This document shows, one piece after another, positions 34,301 to 45,839 of a DNA stretch of 64,000 bases. A program made the translations under genes and the position numbers. A model generated the notes under the pieces. The model ran no database searches. It saw only the letters and a program-made list of their open reading frames with translations, and was not told the DNA's origin. Position 1 is the first letter of the stretch. Each line of letters begins with the position of its first letter. Source of the stretch: Cephalotus follicularis (lineage: Eukaryota; Streptophyta; Magnoliopsida; Oxalidales; Cephalotaceae); the NCBI GenBank assembly GCA_001972305.1, contig BDDD01001369.1, positions 186,001 to 250,000 on the forward strand, read 5' to 3'.

Positions 34301-36571
34301 TGTAGCGACCCCGATCCGAGCTCGCTAATAGCTCAAAGCGAACTCCAAAGATCGGTTGCGTTACATTGGGTGTGAAACGTTACATCCTTAGGTACTCTTT
34401 TCTAAAAGTATATAACATCATAAATTCACGTCTTGCAAAATTGTACATAATCTTCAATTCATCTTTACACATAATCATCTTATAAAAAGATGTCATAACC
34501 ATATCATAGGTCTATATTACACAGGATCGTTCTTTTACATTACAGCGGAAAAACTTTATTCCTATTACATAATAAAATATTAATGCAACATCATTGCATA
34601 GTCTTTCGTTCTCAAAAACTCCTTCTTAAGAGCTTCCTCTAAGCTCGCAATCTCCATTCATTCTTTTCCTGAAAACATTTTATTTGAAAACAACATTGAA
34701 AGGAATGAGCTCAAAATAGCTCAGTAAGGTGTTTTTATAGTAAACACATTTCATCGTAACATTTTTCTAGTCAATACATATAACTAGAACATTTCATAAA
34801 ACATATCAGTTTTCTAGTTAATATCATAACTAGATCATTTCGTAAACATAAAAATCATAAAAACCTTAATGAACCCTTTACACCGCTTCACCGGGGCATT
34901 GTGCACTCCCCGATTACTATCCTTACATCACATGCATGTCCGCGAGCACTTTACGCTCCATTAACATTGAGCCTTTCGCTCCATTAACATTGAGCCTTTC
35001 GCTCCATTAACATTGAGCATTTCGCTCCATTCCCCTTGGATCGAAATCCAAGGGCGGTTCATTCATCATATACTCTGAGTGATCAGCTCAAAGCATTCAT
35101 AAAAATCATTTCATAACATTTCCTTTCACAATTCATAAACCTTTCTCATCATTTGAGTAATTAACTCAAAAATCTTTAGAAAACAGTTTTGCGCAACTTT
35201 GCGAAAACGGATAATTCATATAGAAACAATCATTTTCAGACAAAACTCAAAACCTAAACATTAAAGTAGAAATCTTGAAGATTTCAGAAAGCTCAAGATC
35301 ATAACATTTGGTTGAGAATTGAATCCTCTATGAATTTTTGAAAGTGGCTGGTTTCATAAGAAAACAGGTCATGAACAGTAGAAGAAAACATAGCTTTACA
35401 CCAAGAATTCGATAGAATTTAGAGATGCATAAAACATAAAAGTTAAGGTACACATCTTTAGGTTTCCAAAACATCCAAACATTTAATTTTTCATCCGGAA
35501 ATGAGAAAGATATGATTTAAAGAAGCTGCTGCATAATCCAAAAATAAAATAGTGCCTGAACAGCAAATTAAAACATGAATTTCCATTAAGAAAACGATAG
35601 AATCTTGAAACATACAAAACATAACATTTAAAGAGGACATCTTAAAGTTTCCATAACATCCAACCATTCGAAAATCCATTGAGAATTGAACAAGTTATCA
35701 TTAAAAGAATCTTCTGTAAAATTAAGAACAAAACAGGGGAAGCTTTGACATGAATGGGTATAGAATTTCCTTACTTTTGCTTATGGAATTCCTTTCTCTT
35801 TTACTCTCCACAAATTCTCCACTTCACTATCTGTAGGAACACTTTCTTTCTCAACACAAAATGACTGAGTTCAACACCCTTTGCCATTAAATAGAAGGAT
35901 GGCTTATGGGGTAAGTTTCTTCCCCCCTCTCACACACTCAATTCTCTCTCTTGGCAGCCCATGTGACAAAATTTAACCAATCCAAGTGTTTACACTTGTT
36001 ACATCCCCAGATAACACCTTATAGCATCTTCCCCTGGCCTGCCACGTGTCCAAAATTTAAGAATTTTACTCACAAAATGCCAAAAAGTCAGATTTTACCT
36101 TTTGTCTGTAGCTAAAGCGTCGACCTTTTCCTTCTAAGCGTCGGCGCCTAAGGGTTTTACCTGTGTTTTTCACCTCTATCCCGACTAAAGCGCTGACGCT
36201 TTATTACAAAGCGTCGATGATTTTAGTCTTCGTCCAGGTCAACTTCAACACTTTATCTCGAAGCGTCGACTTTTACATTCTAAGCGTCGACCGTTACTAC
36301 CAAAGCGTCGGCGCTTTAAGTGGAACTGTCGGCGCTTTAGACAGTTTTCCTTCTCATCACTTAGCTCAAAATTTTTTTCTAGGGGCGCTACCCCCTGAAC
36401 CCCCGCCCGCTGTCCGGGCAGCGGGACCCCCCGTCCACTCACCGGGGAGCGGAACCCCCGTACTCCCCGAGCATAGGGTCATACTACGGGACCCTTAAAC
36501 TATTTGCCAATTTACACAATAGAAATCATTTTCCATAATTAATATCTTACATAGAAACTTGGGTCAGTACA
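34301..36571 (-). mobile_element. Solo LTR, 2271 bp, TSD AAAGA
   Basis: The ends are TGTAGCGACCCCGATCC and GGGTCAGTACA with AAAGA on both sides (34296-34300 and 36572-36576). Minus orientation is inferred because plant gypsy LTRs usually end in a text like GGTCGCTACA. The palindrome cluster is 36116-36345. Three tandem CGCTCCATTAACATTGAGC units of about 24 bp lie at 34950-35030. It inserted into an exon of ORF1. Confidence 0.9.
36116..36345. repeat. Cluster of AAGCGTCGACCTTT / AAGCGTCGGCGC motifs
   Basis: About eight copies (AAGCGTCGACC, AAGCGTCGGCGCC, AAAGCGCTGACGCTTT, AAAGCGTCGATG and others). It is at the start of the LTR when read on minus, upstream of a possible TATA box (CTATTTAA, about 35890). 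Confidence 0.8.
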
Positions 36572-36576
36572 AAAGA

Positions 36577-37710
36577 GACCAAAAGTTTGACACCCAGTGC
36601 CTCGTGCCCTTTTCAATGCCATATCAGAGCTACTTGTCCCCCAGTCTTGACAACGACAGTGGCAAGAACTGAGGTGTAGGAATTCTTCTTCTTTGGGACC
36701 GACTTTAACTCAGGAACCTTGTTCTTTTTTCCCTTATAAAGAGCCTTCAGAAGCAAGTATTGATCGTTGATCATGACTTCAGCTGTAAGAATCCAAACAC
36801 GTCACGTTGAAGACCAAAGAACTGAGTAAGAATTAAGGAATTACAAATACCTTCATATCCTACAGGACGAGGAACATGGCTAAGTCCAAGGAGAGAGAGG
36901 TTCAGCTCCCGCAGTTGAACTAAGATCTAGACCCCAAAAGTCCCAACCTCGGCCAAAAGCTTCTCCCGGTATTTGTGCTCCGACTCAGCCATGAATGGAG
37001 TTTCATTCTTGGGCAGGCTCATGAATTCTCTCCAAGGATTGGGGCCATCACATTTGTCAAGTCCTTCGTCAAAAAAGAACTGTGCCTTCCATCCTTTGAT
37101 CAAATCGAGAAATCCACCGGACAGACCTGGTGTCCTAGGCCTATTCTTGAAATAAAAACTAGCTCCCATTGGGATTAGGATGTTTTTCCAAGTGGAAGAA
37201 TGATCGGAAGACATTCCGACGGTTAGGGACTCGGACCTTCCTACAAAGACATATGAAGCCGATAATAAACCTCCAAGAATTTGGAGCCAATTAACAAGGG
37301 TGGACCTTGTAAAAGTTAAGGATTATGAAAATGAGGAGGGGGACCGAAAATCGCGACCCCGCCTTAAGATTCTCAACATAATAGGGAAACGCTCTCTTAT
37401 CCCTAGTTGTGGCTCCGATGGCATGATTAGGAACCCATATCCTGATCATGTTAGGGATGAATAGAGAGCCCATAAGTTTTGTAACTCTTCATGAGATAGT
37501 GTTGAGCTAATCTTCTCAATGTTCAGCTCTTCGGGGCTCTTAATAAGACTCAAGGGTCCTCTATCGACATTTGAAAAACTGGATTGACCAACCTCCTCTT
37601 TGGTAGAATCAGTTCTCTGGCGAGGAGGAATTCGAACTGCTTGAACTCTAACTCCCCAGCACTTCCTCTTGGTGGGAAGTTTGATCAGTAGAATTTGACC
37701 AGGAAACCAT
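36577..37710 (-). pseudogene. Gypsy-type ORF1, N-terminal part (PF04195-like)
   Basis: The start ATG at 37710 (MVSWSNSTDQTSHQEE) is 120 bp downstream of a TATA box. Exon 1 (37710-36851) contains GSRFSVPLLIFIILNFYKVH followed by LAPNSWRFIIGFICLC, the pattern of the putative gypsy-type transposase domain (L-P-x-x-F, then L-x-P-N-x-W-R-x-x-x-G-F), then GGFLDLIKGWKAQFFFDEG. A 68-bp intron (36850-36783) separates exon 2 (36782-36577; MINDQYLLLKALYKG). Stops (about 37648 and 37609) and frameshifts make it a pseudogene. Whole gene on minus: 37710 to 24928, interrupted by a solo LTR and a gypsy element. Confidence 0.65.
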
Positions 37711-37828
37711 CTATAAGAAGCAAATACCTAAGACTTAACGAAACTAGGAACGTAGGAAAGGAAGATTACTAAGAATACACGAGCTAAGCAACAGTCAGTG
37801 GTGAGTGTGAATGGAGAACTTGTGGACT

Positions 37829-37840
37829 TTATATATATAG
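37829..37840 (-). promoter_or_regulatory. TATA box of the ORF1 pseudogene
   Basis: CTATATATATAA on the minus strand lies about 120 bp upstream of the ORF1 start codon. The gene is dead, but the promoter may still be active. Confidence 0.5.
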
Positions 37841-39186
37841 GTAGCCCGCGTCGCCTCAATTATCAAGTAAGCGGTGTTAGGTTCGGGGTGTCCCTGTATG
37901 CCACGAAATGGCTTGTTTGTATATAAACACTTTTGACTTAATACAATTCTGAATTCCTTTTATATTGCATGTGTACATTTCTTTAATAGCAAGGCTATGT
38001 GGCTCATCCCAACAAACCAAAAGGAACAGACTAATTATACGTAATTAACTGTATGCCATAATAACAACCTGTCACATTCAAAGGGTTAGATCTCTTGCCG
38101 AGAGGGCTATGAGAATGAGATCTTTATTCCCTGTGACAAATGTTCCAAGTCATAGGTTCACTTTCTTTGGGCCATTGATGAATCACGAAGACTTGTCACA
38201 TTAAGCTTGCTCCCGGGTTTTCAGTGGAGGTTGGTTATCTCGTAGCCAATTGGGTTTACCTCTAAAGCTAAATGTGAGGTGTATGCTAGAGAGAAGGACA
38301 CTGAACAGACCCACTAATAGGAAACCTATTTGGATAGTCAATACCTAATGTCAATAGGATTCCTATGGTCTCGGTAGTGTATAGTCTATGGTGACTAGTA
38401 GGTTTATAGCCTACGTTGTCTCCTTTGACCTGAGTGGCTGACATGTATTGTGTGGTAACTGCTTGACTTTGATTTCCGCCTTCCCCAGCACTAGCCATGT
38501 GCTGGCAAAAGGGTTGTCTTTGGGTCTTGTGGGAGCTGCATTGAGATGTATGGGCGAGTGCGTAATAGGGGATTGTCACACCCAGGCTGAGGGTGACCGG
38601 CTCTATTTGTCTATGTACGTTGCAGACTTAAAAGTCCTGATCAGGCATAGGTGGACTGGGAACGAGAGGTTCCCATGGGAGGTCTACCGATAGTCTCAGT
38701 GCGATCATAGATTCATAGCTATCTCAGCACTACTAGGGGTGACATTCATCCAAACCCTAGGCTGTGATCGGAGCCATGTATGAAGAGGGAAACATGACAC
38801 ATATGCCGATGACTGGATAAAATGAATTGCTATTCGGACCATGATTTATAGACGTGGTAATACACGAATTCGGGGGGTGACTGGCACTCACACCGGGGCT
38901 GCTCTGATGGTCGGTGTACTATTGGAGTGGTCGTACTAGATGATGGGGTGCACTGGGAATTTATCATCATAACGGAGAATGACATGCTTTTGGGTCATGC
39001 CTGACTTTCAACAGGTTGATATGTGGCGGGACACAAATCATTTAGTGAAAGGACAACATCAGGGAAGATGTTGTTTGGCTAGTGAGTATTTCATTTGCAT
39101 GGATTTAGGTCCGTGTAATGCTACGCTAAAATATTCCATGCGAAGGCTTATTTGGAAATAGAAGAGAGTGTCTTCATTCTTTGTCT

Positions 39187-39690
39187 TAGGCGTCAACACC
39201 TTTGTTGTGCTTTGACTCCAATGTCTAGTTGAGTTACTGGGTGTTGAAGGGATTGCGTTAACACTGGAAAAACCAGTGGCTTTATACGTCGACTCCAAGA
39301 GGGCATCAAGTCGACGTCTAAACTAGAAAGGTTACTAGACGTTGACGCTATGGAGAGCATGGCATTGACGTTGGAAAAACTAGTGGATTTACACGTTGAC
39401 GCCATGGGGTTTTGGCGTTGACGCGAAGACAAATGACACTATGCACATGTCTCATATTATCTCTGGCGTTGACACCATTTCGTAATGTGAGACGCGTACA
39501 CGTCGACGCCTTGCGTACACGTTGGCGCCAAGAGGAGGGAAAAAGCCAGTACTATAAATAGTTTGAGAGAAACTTGCTGAACACACTTGGACTATTTCTT
39601 TCTCTCTCTTCCCTCTCGTACAATCTCTTTTACCTGCTCTCATACGCGTCCACGCCTATCGCCTACGCGTCGACACCTGTGTCGCCTGGT
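39187..39690. repeat. Cluster of GCGTCGACGCC / GCGTTGACGCC motifs around the copia promoter
   Basis: More than a dozen copies (GGCGTCAACACC, ACGTCGACTCC, AGTCGACGTC, ACGTTGACGCC, GCGTTGACGCG, ACGTCGACGCC) run from 39187 to 39535, with two more (CACGCCTATCGCC, TACGCGTCGACACC) after the TATA box. Confidence 0.85.
39551..39561 (+). promoter_or_regulatory. Copia LTR TATA box
   Basis: ACTATAAATAG, 20 bp after the last upstream palindrome copy. Confidence 0.65.
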
Positions 39691-40351
39691 GCGTTAAAGC
39701 AGGCATTTTCAAGCCTCATTTCACCACTCAAACGTCATTATAGTTGGAGATAACTTGCACACTGCTTCTTATCTTTACCTAGAGTGATTTAGACTAGGTT
39801 AAACACCTTGCCTTCTCCCATCCTTGGCTTGCGGAGAACTTGGAGCTTTTTGGGATAAAGAGTAGAGGGAGCTATCTTGAAGGAAGGAGTCTTCACCTCC
39901 GGTAAGAATCCGTTTCTTCCCTCTCTTGTGGGCCATGGCAGTGGGTCTTGATGTGGGTGTGTGAACCCTTGCCAAAACCTCCATGGTTCTCTTGCGTTGC
40001 TTTGTTTATAATATCTTATAGTTAGGGGTGATGTGGGTGAGGGTTGATTGGGCTATGGCTAGGGTTTTGTGTGTTCTTCCTTGTGAGCCATTGTTAGTGT
40101 CTAATTATAGGGTTTATGGCAACCCTAGCTTATTTCAACCCGTTGTGCCCAGTGCTTGGTTTTTGGTTTCAGTTTAATTGGATGTTGATTAAAGTTCCTT
40201 GGCATTTATTGGGATGATTCGGACATAGATTAGGGCATCCCATTGCTTGGGGATTATTCTATTTGTGAAAAATTAAAATTAATCGGCCATAACCCCTATA
40301 GTCCGAGTTGATAAGTCTTCCGCTGCGCTCGGACTGAGCATTCCCAACAAG

Positions 40352-40362
40352 TGGTATCAGAG
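40352..40362 (+). other. Primer binding site (tRNA-Met)
   Basis: TGGTATCAGAG starts three bases after the LTR end AACA. Confidence 0.85.
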
Positions 40363-41383
40363 TATGCTAATCGACTACAATCAGACCTCAATTTGATGTT
40401 TGGTGGATTGTTGATGACATATGTGTTTGACTGATTTGAGTATTCCTACTTTTAGTGGGAGTTGCTTGTTGGTTAGGCTGATGAAATCGACGAACCATCG
40501 AATGCTAAATTGTTACGTGTTTATTCAATTATATATCGGTTATATTTTTGAATTTCTTATGCATACTGTTACACCTGGGACTGCACCTAGCTTTGTGTTT
40601 CCTTGTGTGTTTGATTTAATTGCTTTGTTACTTTCATGGAATTCTTATGCATGAGATGTATGTTTTTCTTTAAGAATCCAAACACGTCCAAGCATGTTAA
40701 GCCGTCCAAATGGATTGGAAGATTAAAATTAATCTAAAATGCCTTTGGTAATTTGAAAAATTGATGAGACCTAAATTCCTCCAACTTGCAAATAATAAGT
40801 CCATAAGAGGTGGGGTATATGGCTGCCCTATCGTTAGCCTTCCACAATCATCGTTGAAATATGTGGACATATTTGGGATGGCACTGTGACAGCAGAGGTA
40901 CCCCGTATGACCGTTTCTGTTCAATTTCAGTGTAAGGTACACTGGAAGGAAATGACTTTGTTTTGGCATCACAACACGGACAGTGTGTGGGTGTTTTCAA
41001 AACAAGTTAATTTCTTTGAGGATTATGAGTTTGACTTATACCGAGATCATATGGTTTGCACAACGACAGTTGGGACCATATGGGCAGGGAGGCTGAATCT
41101 TGTATCGGATCTTACATATGGGCAAGATGTCCTAATGTAAATAGGTACTCGTACCTACCTACTCAGGTTTGTGGTTTGCACGGCGACAGTCAGGACCATA
41201 ATATTGTGGATAGATTCCGATCCTCACTAGGAAGTGAGAGGCTTCCCGAATTCCACATGGTGGTGTGGGATACGATTAGAATAGTGAGAGGAACCATAAT
41301 TTCTAAAGACCAAGTATTATGGTAATAATATAATTGAAATGATTTGCTAATTAGACTCTCTTTTGTTTCCTCTAATATAGGTT
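40363..41383 (+). other. Copia leader between primer binding site and gag
   Basis: Non-coding. The part 40690-41330 is similar to the leader of the minus-strand copia element at about 57420-56900. Confidence 0.6.
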
Positions 41384-42318
41384 GTGTTCACCATATTCTG
41401 CAATATGTCTGTTGGCTCAGCACTATCACGCGTACTTGAAACAAATAAGCCCACGGGTCCTAATTTCTTAGACTGGCAGTGCAACCTGCCCTTGGCACTC
41501 ACGAGCATGAAGCTTGCTCATGTCATGACTGAGAGCCCCCTAGACTGGGAGCCAACCCGTCGGAAGAGCAAAAGGCCAAGAGGGCCAAATGGTTAGACGA
41601 GGACGAGCAAGCTCGTTGCTTAGCGATTTCGGGTATGGTCCCGGAATTGCAGAGACAACATGAGAAGCTTGATACCCTAGGAGCTATACTTCTCCGTCTT
41701 CAGGAGTTGTATGGATCTCGGTCGAGGACCGAGAGGTTTAACTTGTCCCGTCAGCTCTTCTGCACAAAGATGACCGAGGGATCTTCAGTCCACGCACATG
41801 GATTGAAGATGATAGTTCTTGTTGAGCAGCTGGCTCAGTTATATCTTACCATGGACAATGATTTCTACATTGACCTGGTTTTATCATCCCTCACTAGGTC
41901 ATACTCCTAGTTCATCACAAATTTTCACATGAACAAGGTGGATACTAATCTGCCTGAACTTGTGGATATGCTTCGTACGGTCGAAGTAGACATGGGCCAC
42001 GGTAGGTCCAAGTATGATGTGATGTTTCTCCCATCTACTTCTTCCAGGATAGCTCCGAGAGGGAGCGGATCGAGAGGATCCAAGTCCAAGGGCAAGGCGC
42101 CCATGAAACCTAAAGGGAAGAAGAAGAACAAAAGGAGGAAAGCAGTTGCACCGGCGGGGCCAGCTGTTGAGGGTTCAGTCTTAGATACGATTCGACGGTT
42201 GCAGGATGATGACTGCTGCTTCTATTGCCGGAAGCACGAACATTGGAGATCACAGTGTAGTGAGTTCAAAAAGTCCAAATCTGGAGGTGCCTCTATAATA
42301 TCCATTTTTTCCGTATAG
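41384..42318 (+). pseudogene. Copia gag pseudogene
   Basis: The first frame has MSVGSALSRVLETNK and NFLDWQCNLPLALTSMKLAH (gag N-terminal part). After a frameshift near 41560 it continues KAKRAKWLDEDEQARCLAIS, then LQELYGSRSRTERFNLSRQL, a nonsense TAG at 41908-41910 (in SYS*FI), a Lys/Arg-rich linker and a CCHC knuckle (C-F-Y-C-R-K-H-E-H-W-R-S-Q-C, about 42217-42258). This is the layout of copia gag (UBN2/gag-polypeptide domain). It packages element RNA in live relatives; here it is broken and lacks the pol part. Confidence 0.8.
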
Positions 42319-43543
42319 AAATTTTGGGCTTTTTGATCTGTTTCGTGTGGGGTGTCGATTTTTTTTGGTTTGTGGACTGCCCATTTTCTGTTTGTTTTGC
42401 TCTTGGTTTGGCTAAGCGGGTTTTAGCCTTAGCCTAGTGGGTTTTGATATTAAGTCTATGAATAAATAAAACAATTTTAGCTTTTTATTTATTTGTTAAA
42501 ACCCATTTTCAGTATTTTAAAAATCTAAAAACCCTATTTTATAATAAATTTCTCTTTTCTCTCCCACACTCTCTCTCCCTGCCACTCTCTCTCCAGTTCT
42601 CTCTCCCCACTCAGCTACTGCCATCGGCGTCGGTGCCGATATGGCGCCGGCGAAGGCACCGGTCGAACCCCCACGAGCTCCTGAGTCCACCGGACCCAAC
42701 CCCCGCGCCGGACAACGGCCCCTTCGGCGTGCGCGATGTCTTCTCTCTCCCCCATCAGTTTGGCGTCAATTCTCCCGCTCCGGTGATCGGCACGACAAGC
42801 CAAGGTCATATTCGGCATCCTGGCGTTGAGATGAAGCGAACCCGACTAGCCCCAACCCTTGGAGACGCCAGAAAAGCAGATCAGCGACAAAGTCAATTGT
42901 GGTCAAATGTGTTCGTTCCGGCCAAATGCGACGGCGTTGTGGCAAACGTGCCCCGGATATGTGATCCCCGACCTCCAACGCTTCAGATCCGCCCTTTTCA
43001 GCGTCTGACCGGCAACGCGTGATAGACACGTGCCGGCCAGCGGCGGCGCGTGAGCCCACGCGCGGCAGTCTCTGACGACACGTTTTTGACAGTTTCTGAC
43101 TCCGTTCTCCGCATAGGTGTGATCCGTTCCAGTTTCGCGATGTGATTATGGCTCTGTGCTCCGTTCCGGCTGCTTTCGGTAAACTCTGAACCTTACTCCG
43201 TTAAATTGTATTTTTGGTTGAATTATGTATTTATGTAATCATTTTACGATATTATGAGCTGAACTAGTATTATGATTTGAAATTGGATGAATTGGACAAC
43301 TTGGACTTACCTTAGTCAATTCGAAATTATGTTTAGATGTAGTTTCTGCAAATTGAACTTAGAAAACCTATTGTTATCTTAAGTGGTCATGATCAGTGTA
43401 CAATGACCCATGAGTCGAGGTCTGATTTTATTTCAAGTCCTTATGAGAACGATTTTATTTCTGTTAGATATTTGCAACAACCGAGGAGCGGTCTAGAGAA
43501 ATCTCGATATATATTCTTGAGGTTGTTTTGGTGATTGCATGAG

Positions 43544-44050
43544 GTACGGATTATTCTTTCGTTCTTGGATACTCCCTTTGATTTTTATTTGAATAAAGTC
43601 AATTTTACTGTTTAATGATTATGTACGGATAACTCTTTCTTTGATACCCTGCTACTGGTTTGTTAAAGAATACATTTCAGCTTTATCTTTCATTATGTAC
43701 GGATGTTTCATTTCTTGATACCTTCCTATTGTTTTTATTAGAGTAAAAAAGTTAATTTTACCTTTATGAATAAAGCACGGATTCTCTTTCCTTGATATCT
43801 CCTTCGGTATTGTTGAGATAAATTCGGTTTTGTTTTAGTAAATGAAGTACGGATGTCCTTCTTTCTTGGCTATCATTATGATTTTATTTGAGATAATTTC
43901 AGATTCTGTATTTGGTATGGATCTCATTTCTTGGTTATCATCGATCGGTTTTGATTGAATAAAACCTGTTTTATTGCCTAATGGATATGTACGAACACTA
44001 TCACTCTTGGGCTATCTGATTTTATCGAACAAAAATCAGCTTTGTTTTTA
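43544..44050 (+). repeat. TACGGAT array, seven units of 69-80 bp
   Basis: GTACGGAT (or CACGGAT, GTATGGAT, GTACGAAC) occurs at about 43544, 43624, 43698, 43777, 43849, 43916 and 43989, each followed by TTCTTTCTTGGATACC-like text. The related LTRs at 25579 and 31085 have one such unit. Confidence 0.85.
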
Positions 44051-44829
44051 TGCAATGTTCTTTCGGTTTATGAACTTTGTTATGTTTTATGGTTTCGATA
44101 TGTTTCAAAAATAAAGTATGTTTTTGACATTTTATGAAATTTGAGTGTTCTCGACTTTATTATTCTTATGCTATGATACGTTATGAAATGATCATCTCTT
44201 TATAACGGAAAATAAATGAGTTGGTGTTTTGACTATGAAATGTATGTTATGATATCGTTGGTGAACGATTTGCAAATATGTTTTGTGAAAGCATATCTAT
44301 GTGCTTTTTAAAGTGATTTTGATAAATCAATATTTTCGAAATGATTGAATACTGAGTATTGTACCCACCTATGGGGCGTACCATAGGCATGTCGTAGGCC
44401 TGGCACGGGGACATGACACTTCCGTAGCGGTGTGATTAGTCTACGGCGTCTCTGAATGTTATGAATAAATCCCATGAGGTGGATTTATGGATCCGCTATG
44501 TATTATAGAGGCGTATGAATCGATTCTAGTACATGGATATGTGATATGAAATGATATGAGAATTGACTTGTGTAGTACTGTACACTTTAATTCTACTTGG
44601 CATGTGGAATTAGCTACTCATTTGCTATATGTGTTTCGATATGTGATATGTTATGTGGCTCAGTATGGAACTTATGTTTTGAAAAGTTGTCATACATTTT
44701 GAAAGTTATGGATTTGGTTTTTATGAAAGTTTATATGTGACTTCAAAGAATATTTAAACTGATATATTGCTTAAGATTTTTGTTTGGAGTTAACTTTAAA
44801 ATCTTACTGCTTTCAAATTATCGTTTATC

Positions 44830-45175
44830 GTTTAATGTTTTGTTTTGTTCTGAAATCTGTTTGTTTTGTACTATTCAGAAACTGTTTTCTTTTGTTCCGT
44901 AAATTGTTCTATTCTGTTTCGTAAAGTGTTTCGTTACGTAAAATGTTTTGCATCGTATAGTGTTTGTTTCAGATACTGTATTGTGCATGATATTGTTTTG
45001 TTTCGGATACTATTTCATTTTGTAAACTGCTTTGTTTCAGATACAATTTTGTTTCTTACTGTTTCGTTTCGTAAACCGTTCTGTTTTGATTCGTATCCGT
45101 TTTGATTCGTAATTATGTTGTTTCGTAATTGATTTGTTTCATAAACTGTTCGTAAACTGTTTTATGATTCTATAT
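44830..45175 (+). repeat. Degenerate CTGTTTCGTAAA repeats
   Basis: Short units such as CTGTTTCGTAAA, GTTTTGTTTCGGATACT and CTGTTCGTAAA fill about 340 bp. The matching place in the 25579 LTR has only two or three such words. Confidence 0.75.
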
Positions 45176-45746
45176 CTGTACTGAGGTTTGTTCAGCCGCA
45201 TTTTATTTTTCCATGCGGTAGGTTTTCAGGGGCAGCATGGGCATGTGTGATGAGAGGAACACCTTTGACTTGAGCATTTCTTAGGAGATGATTCTTTTAG
45301 TAATATAATTATATGATTTTCAGACTGTGATTTTCAGACTATGTTATGTTATCAGATTGTGTTTAGACCATCACGTGTTAACTTGGAGATTTAAATTGCT
45401 TATAGGCAGCATTTGATTTTGAACTCGATATTTTCAGTTGTTAGTATATTCGAAGGAGTATTATGTTAATTTGGATTAAGATTAAGATTTTTGACATGTT
45501 TTTAGCTCTGTTTTGTGTGACACACCGATCCTGAATCGGGTGTGATCCCGGTTCCGAATCGGGGGTGTTACAATTATGGTAGCAGAGAATAGGTTTTGTT
45601 CCTTAGAAGACCTATCTAGGTTTGACCTGTGAGATGGGTAGACATTTGGGTTAGGGCTATTCCTTAATAGTCGTTTCGGTATGTCTTTTTTTTATTCCAG
45701 TTTTTTGTCTCTCTTGGTTTTAGCCCGTTTCGGTTTTGTTTCTTTG

Positions 45747-45839
45747 ATGGCACGTAGAGTTGGACGACTAAGGAATGTTAATCCGAAAGCTGAGTCAGCT
45801 GTTTCACAAGAGGATGCATGGTATGAGCCAACTGTATAG
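45747..45839 (+). pseudogene. Gypsy gag start, 30 codons
   Basis: MARRVGRLRNVNPKAESAVS then QEDAWYEPTV. It matches the start of the gag at 28426 ([10 protein letters not shown] .. [11 protein letters not shown]) and the intervening leader (AGGTTTTGTTCCTTAGAAGA) also matches. The frame is cut by a junction to another LTR. Confidence 0.75.

Larger units (their letters stand above)
37875..40349 (+). repeat. Copia 5' LTR (2475 bp)
   Basis: Starts TGTTAGGTTCGGGGTGTCC, ends GAGCATTCCCAACA. A palindrome cluster (39187-39535) lies directly upstream of a TATA box (ACTATAAATAG, 39551-39561), followed by a pyrimidine-rich leader (CTTTCTCTCTCTTCCC). Confidence 0.9.
37875..42318 (+). mobile_element. 5' half of a Ty1/copia element
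   Basis: 5' LTR (37875-40349), primer binding site, about 1 kb leader and a broken gag are in order. The pol part and 3' LTR are missing; at about 42318 the sequence changes to a gypsy LTR. It is the same family as the minus-strand element at 51356-60830: the first 1.1 kb of LTR and the leader are alike. Confidence 0.85.
42319..45572 (+). mobile_element. Gypsy LTR related to the Tekay-like element, with expanded repeats
   Basis: The right end GAATCGGGGGTGTTACA (45572) is followed by a primer-binding-like TGGTAGCAGAGA and a gag start. The block at 44349-44500 (GTACCCACCTATGGGGCGTA .. GCGGTGTGATTAG) is nearly the same as in the LTR at 25579, as is the hairpin CAGCCGCA..CATGCGG (45191-45217). 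A TATA-like CTATTTTATAATAAA (42534) precedes a pyrimidine-rich leader. The section 42620-43080 is GC-rich. The left boundary with the copia gag is not sharp. Confidence 0.7.

Noticed and set aside
42633..43022. 129-codon frame in the GC-rich part of an LTR
   Set aside because: Pro/Arg-rich, also open in other frames, no family resemblance, within an LTR.
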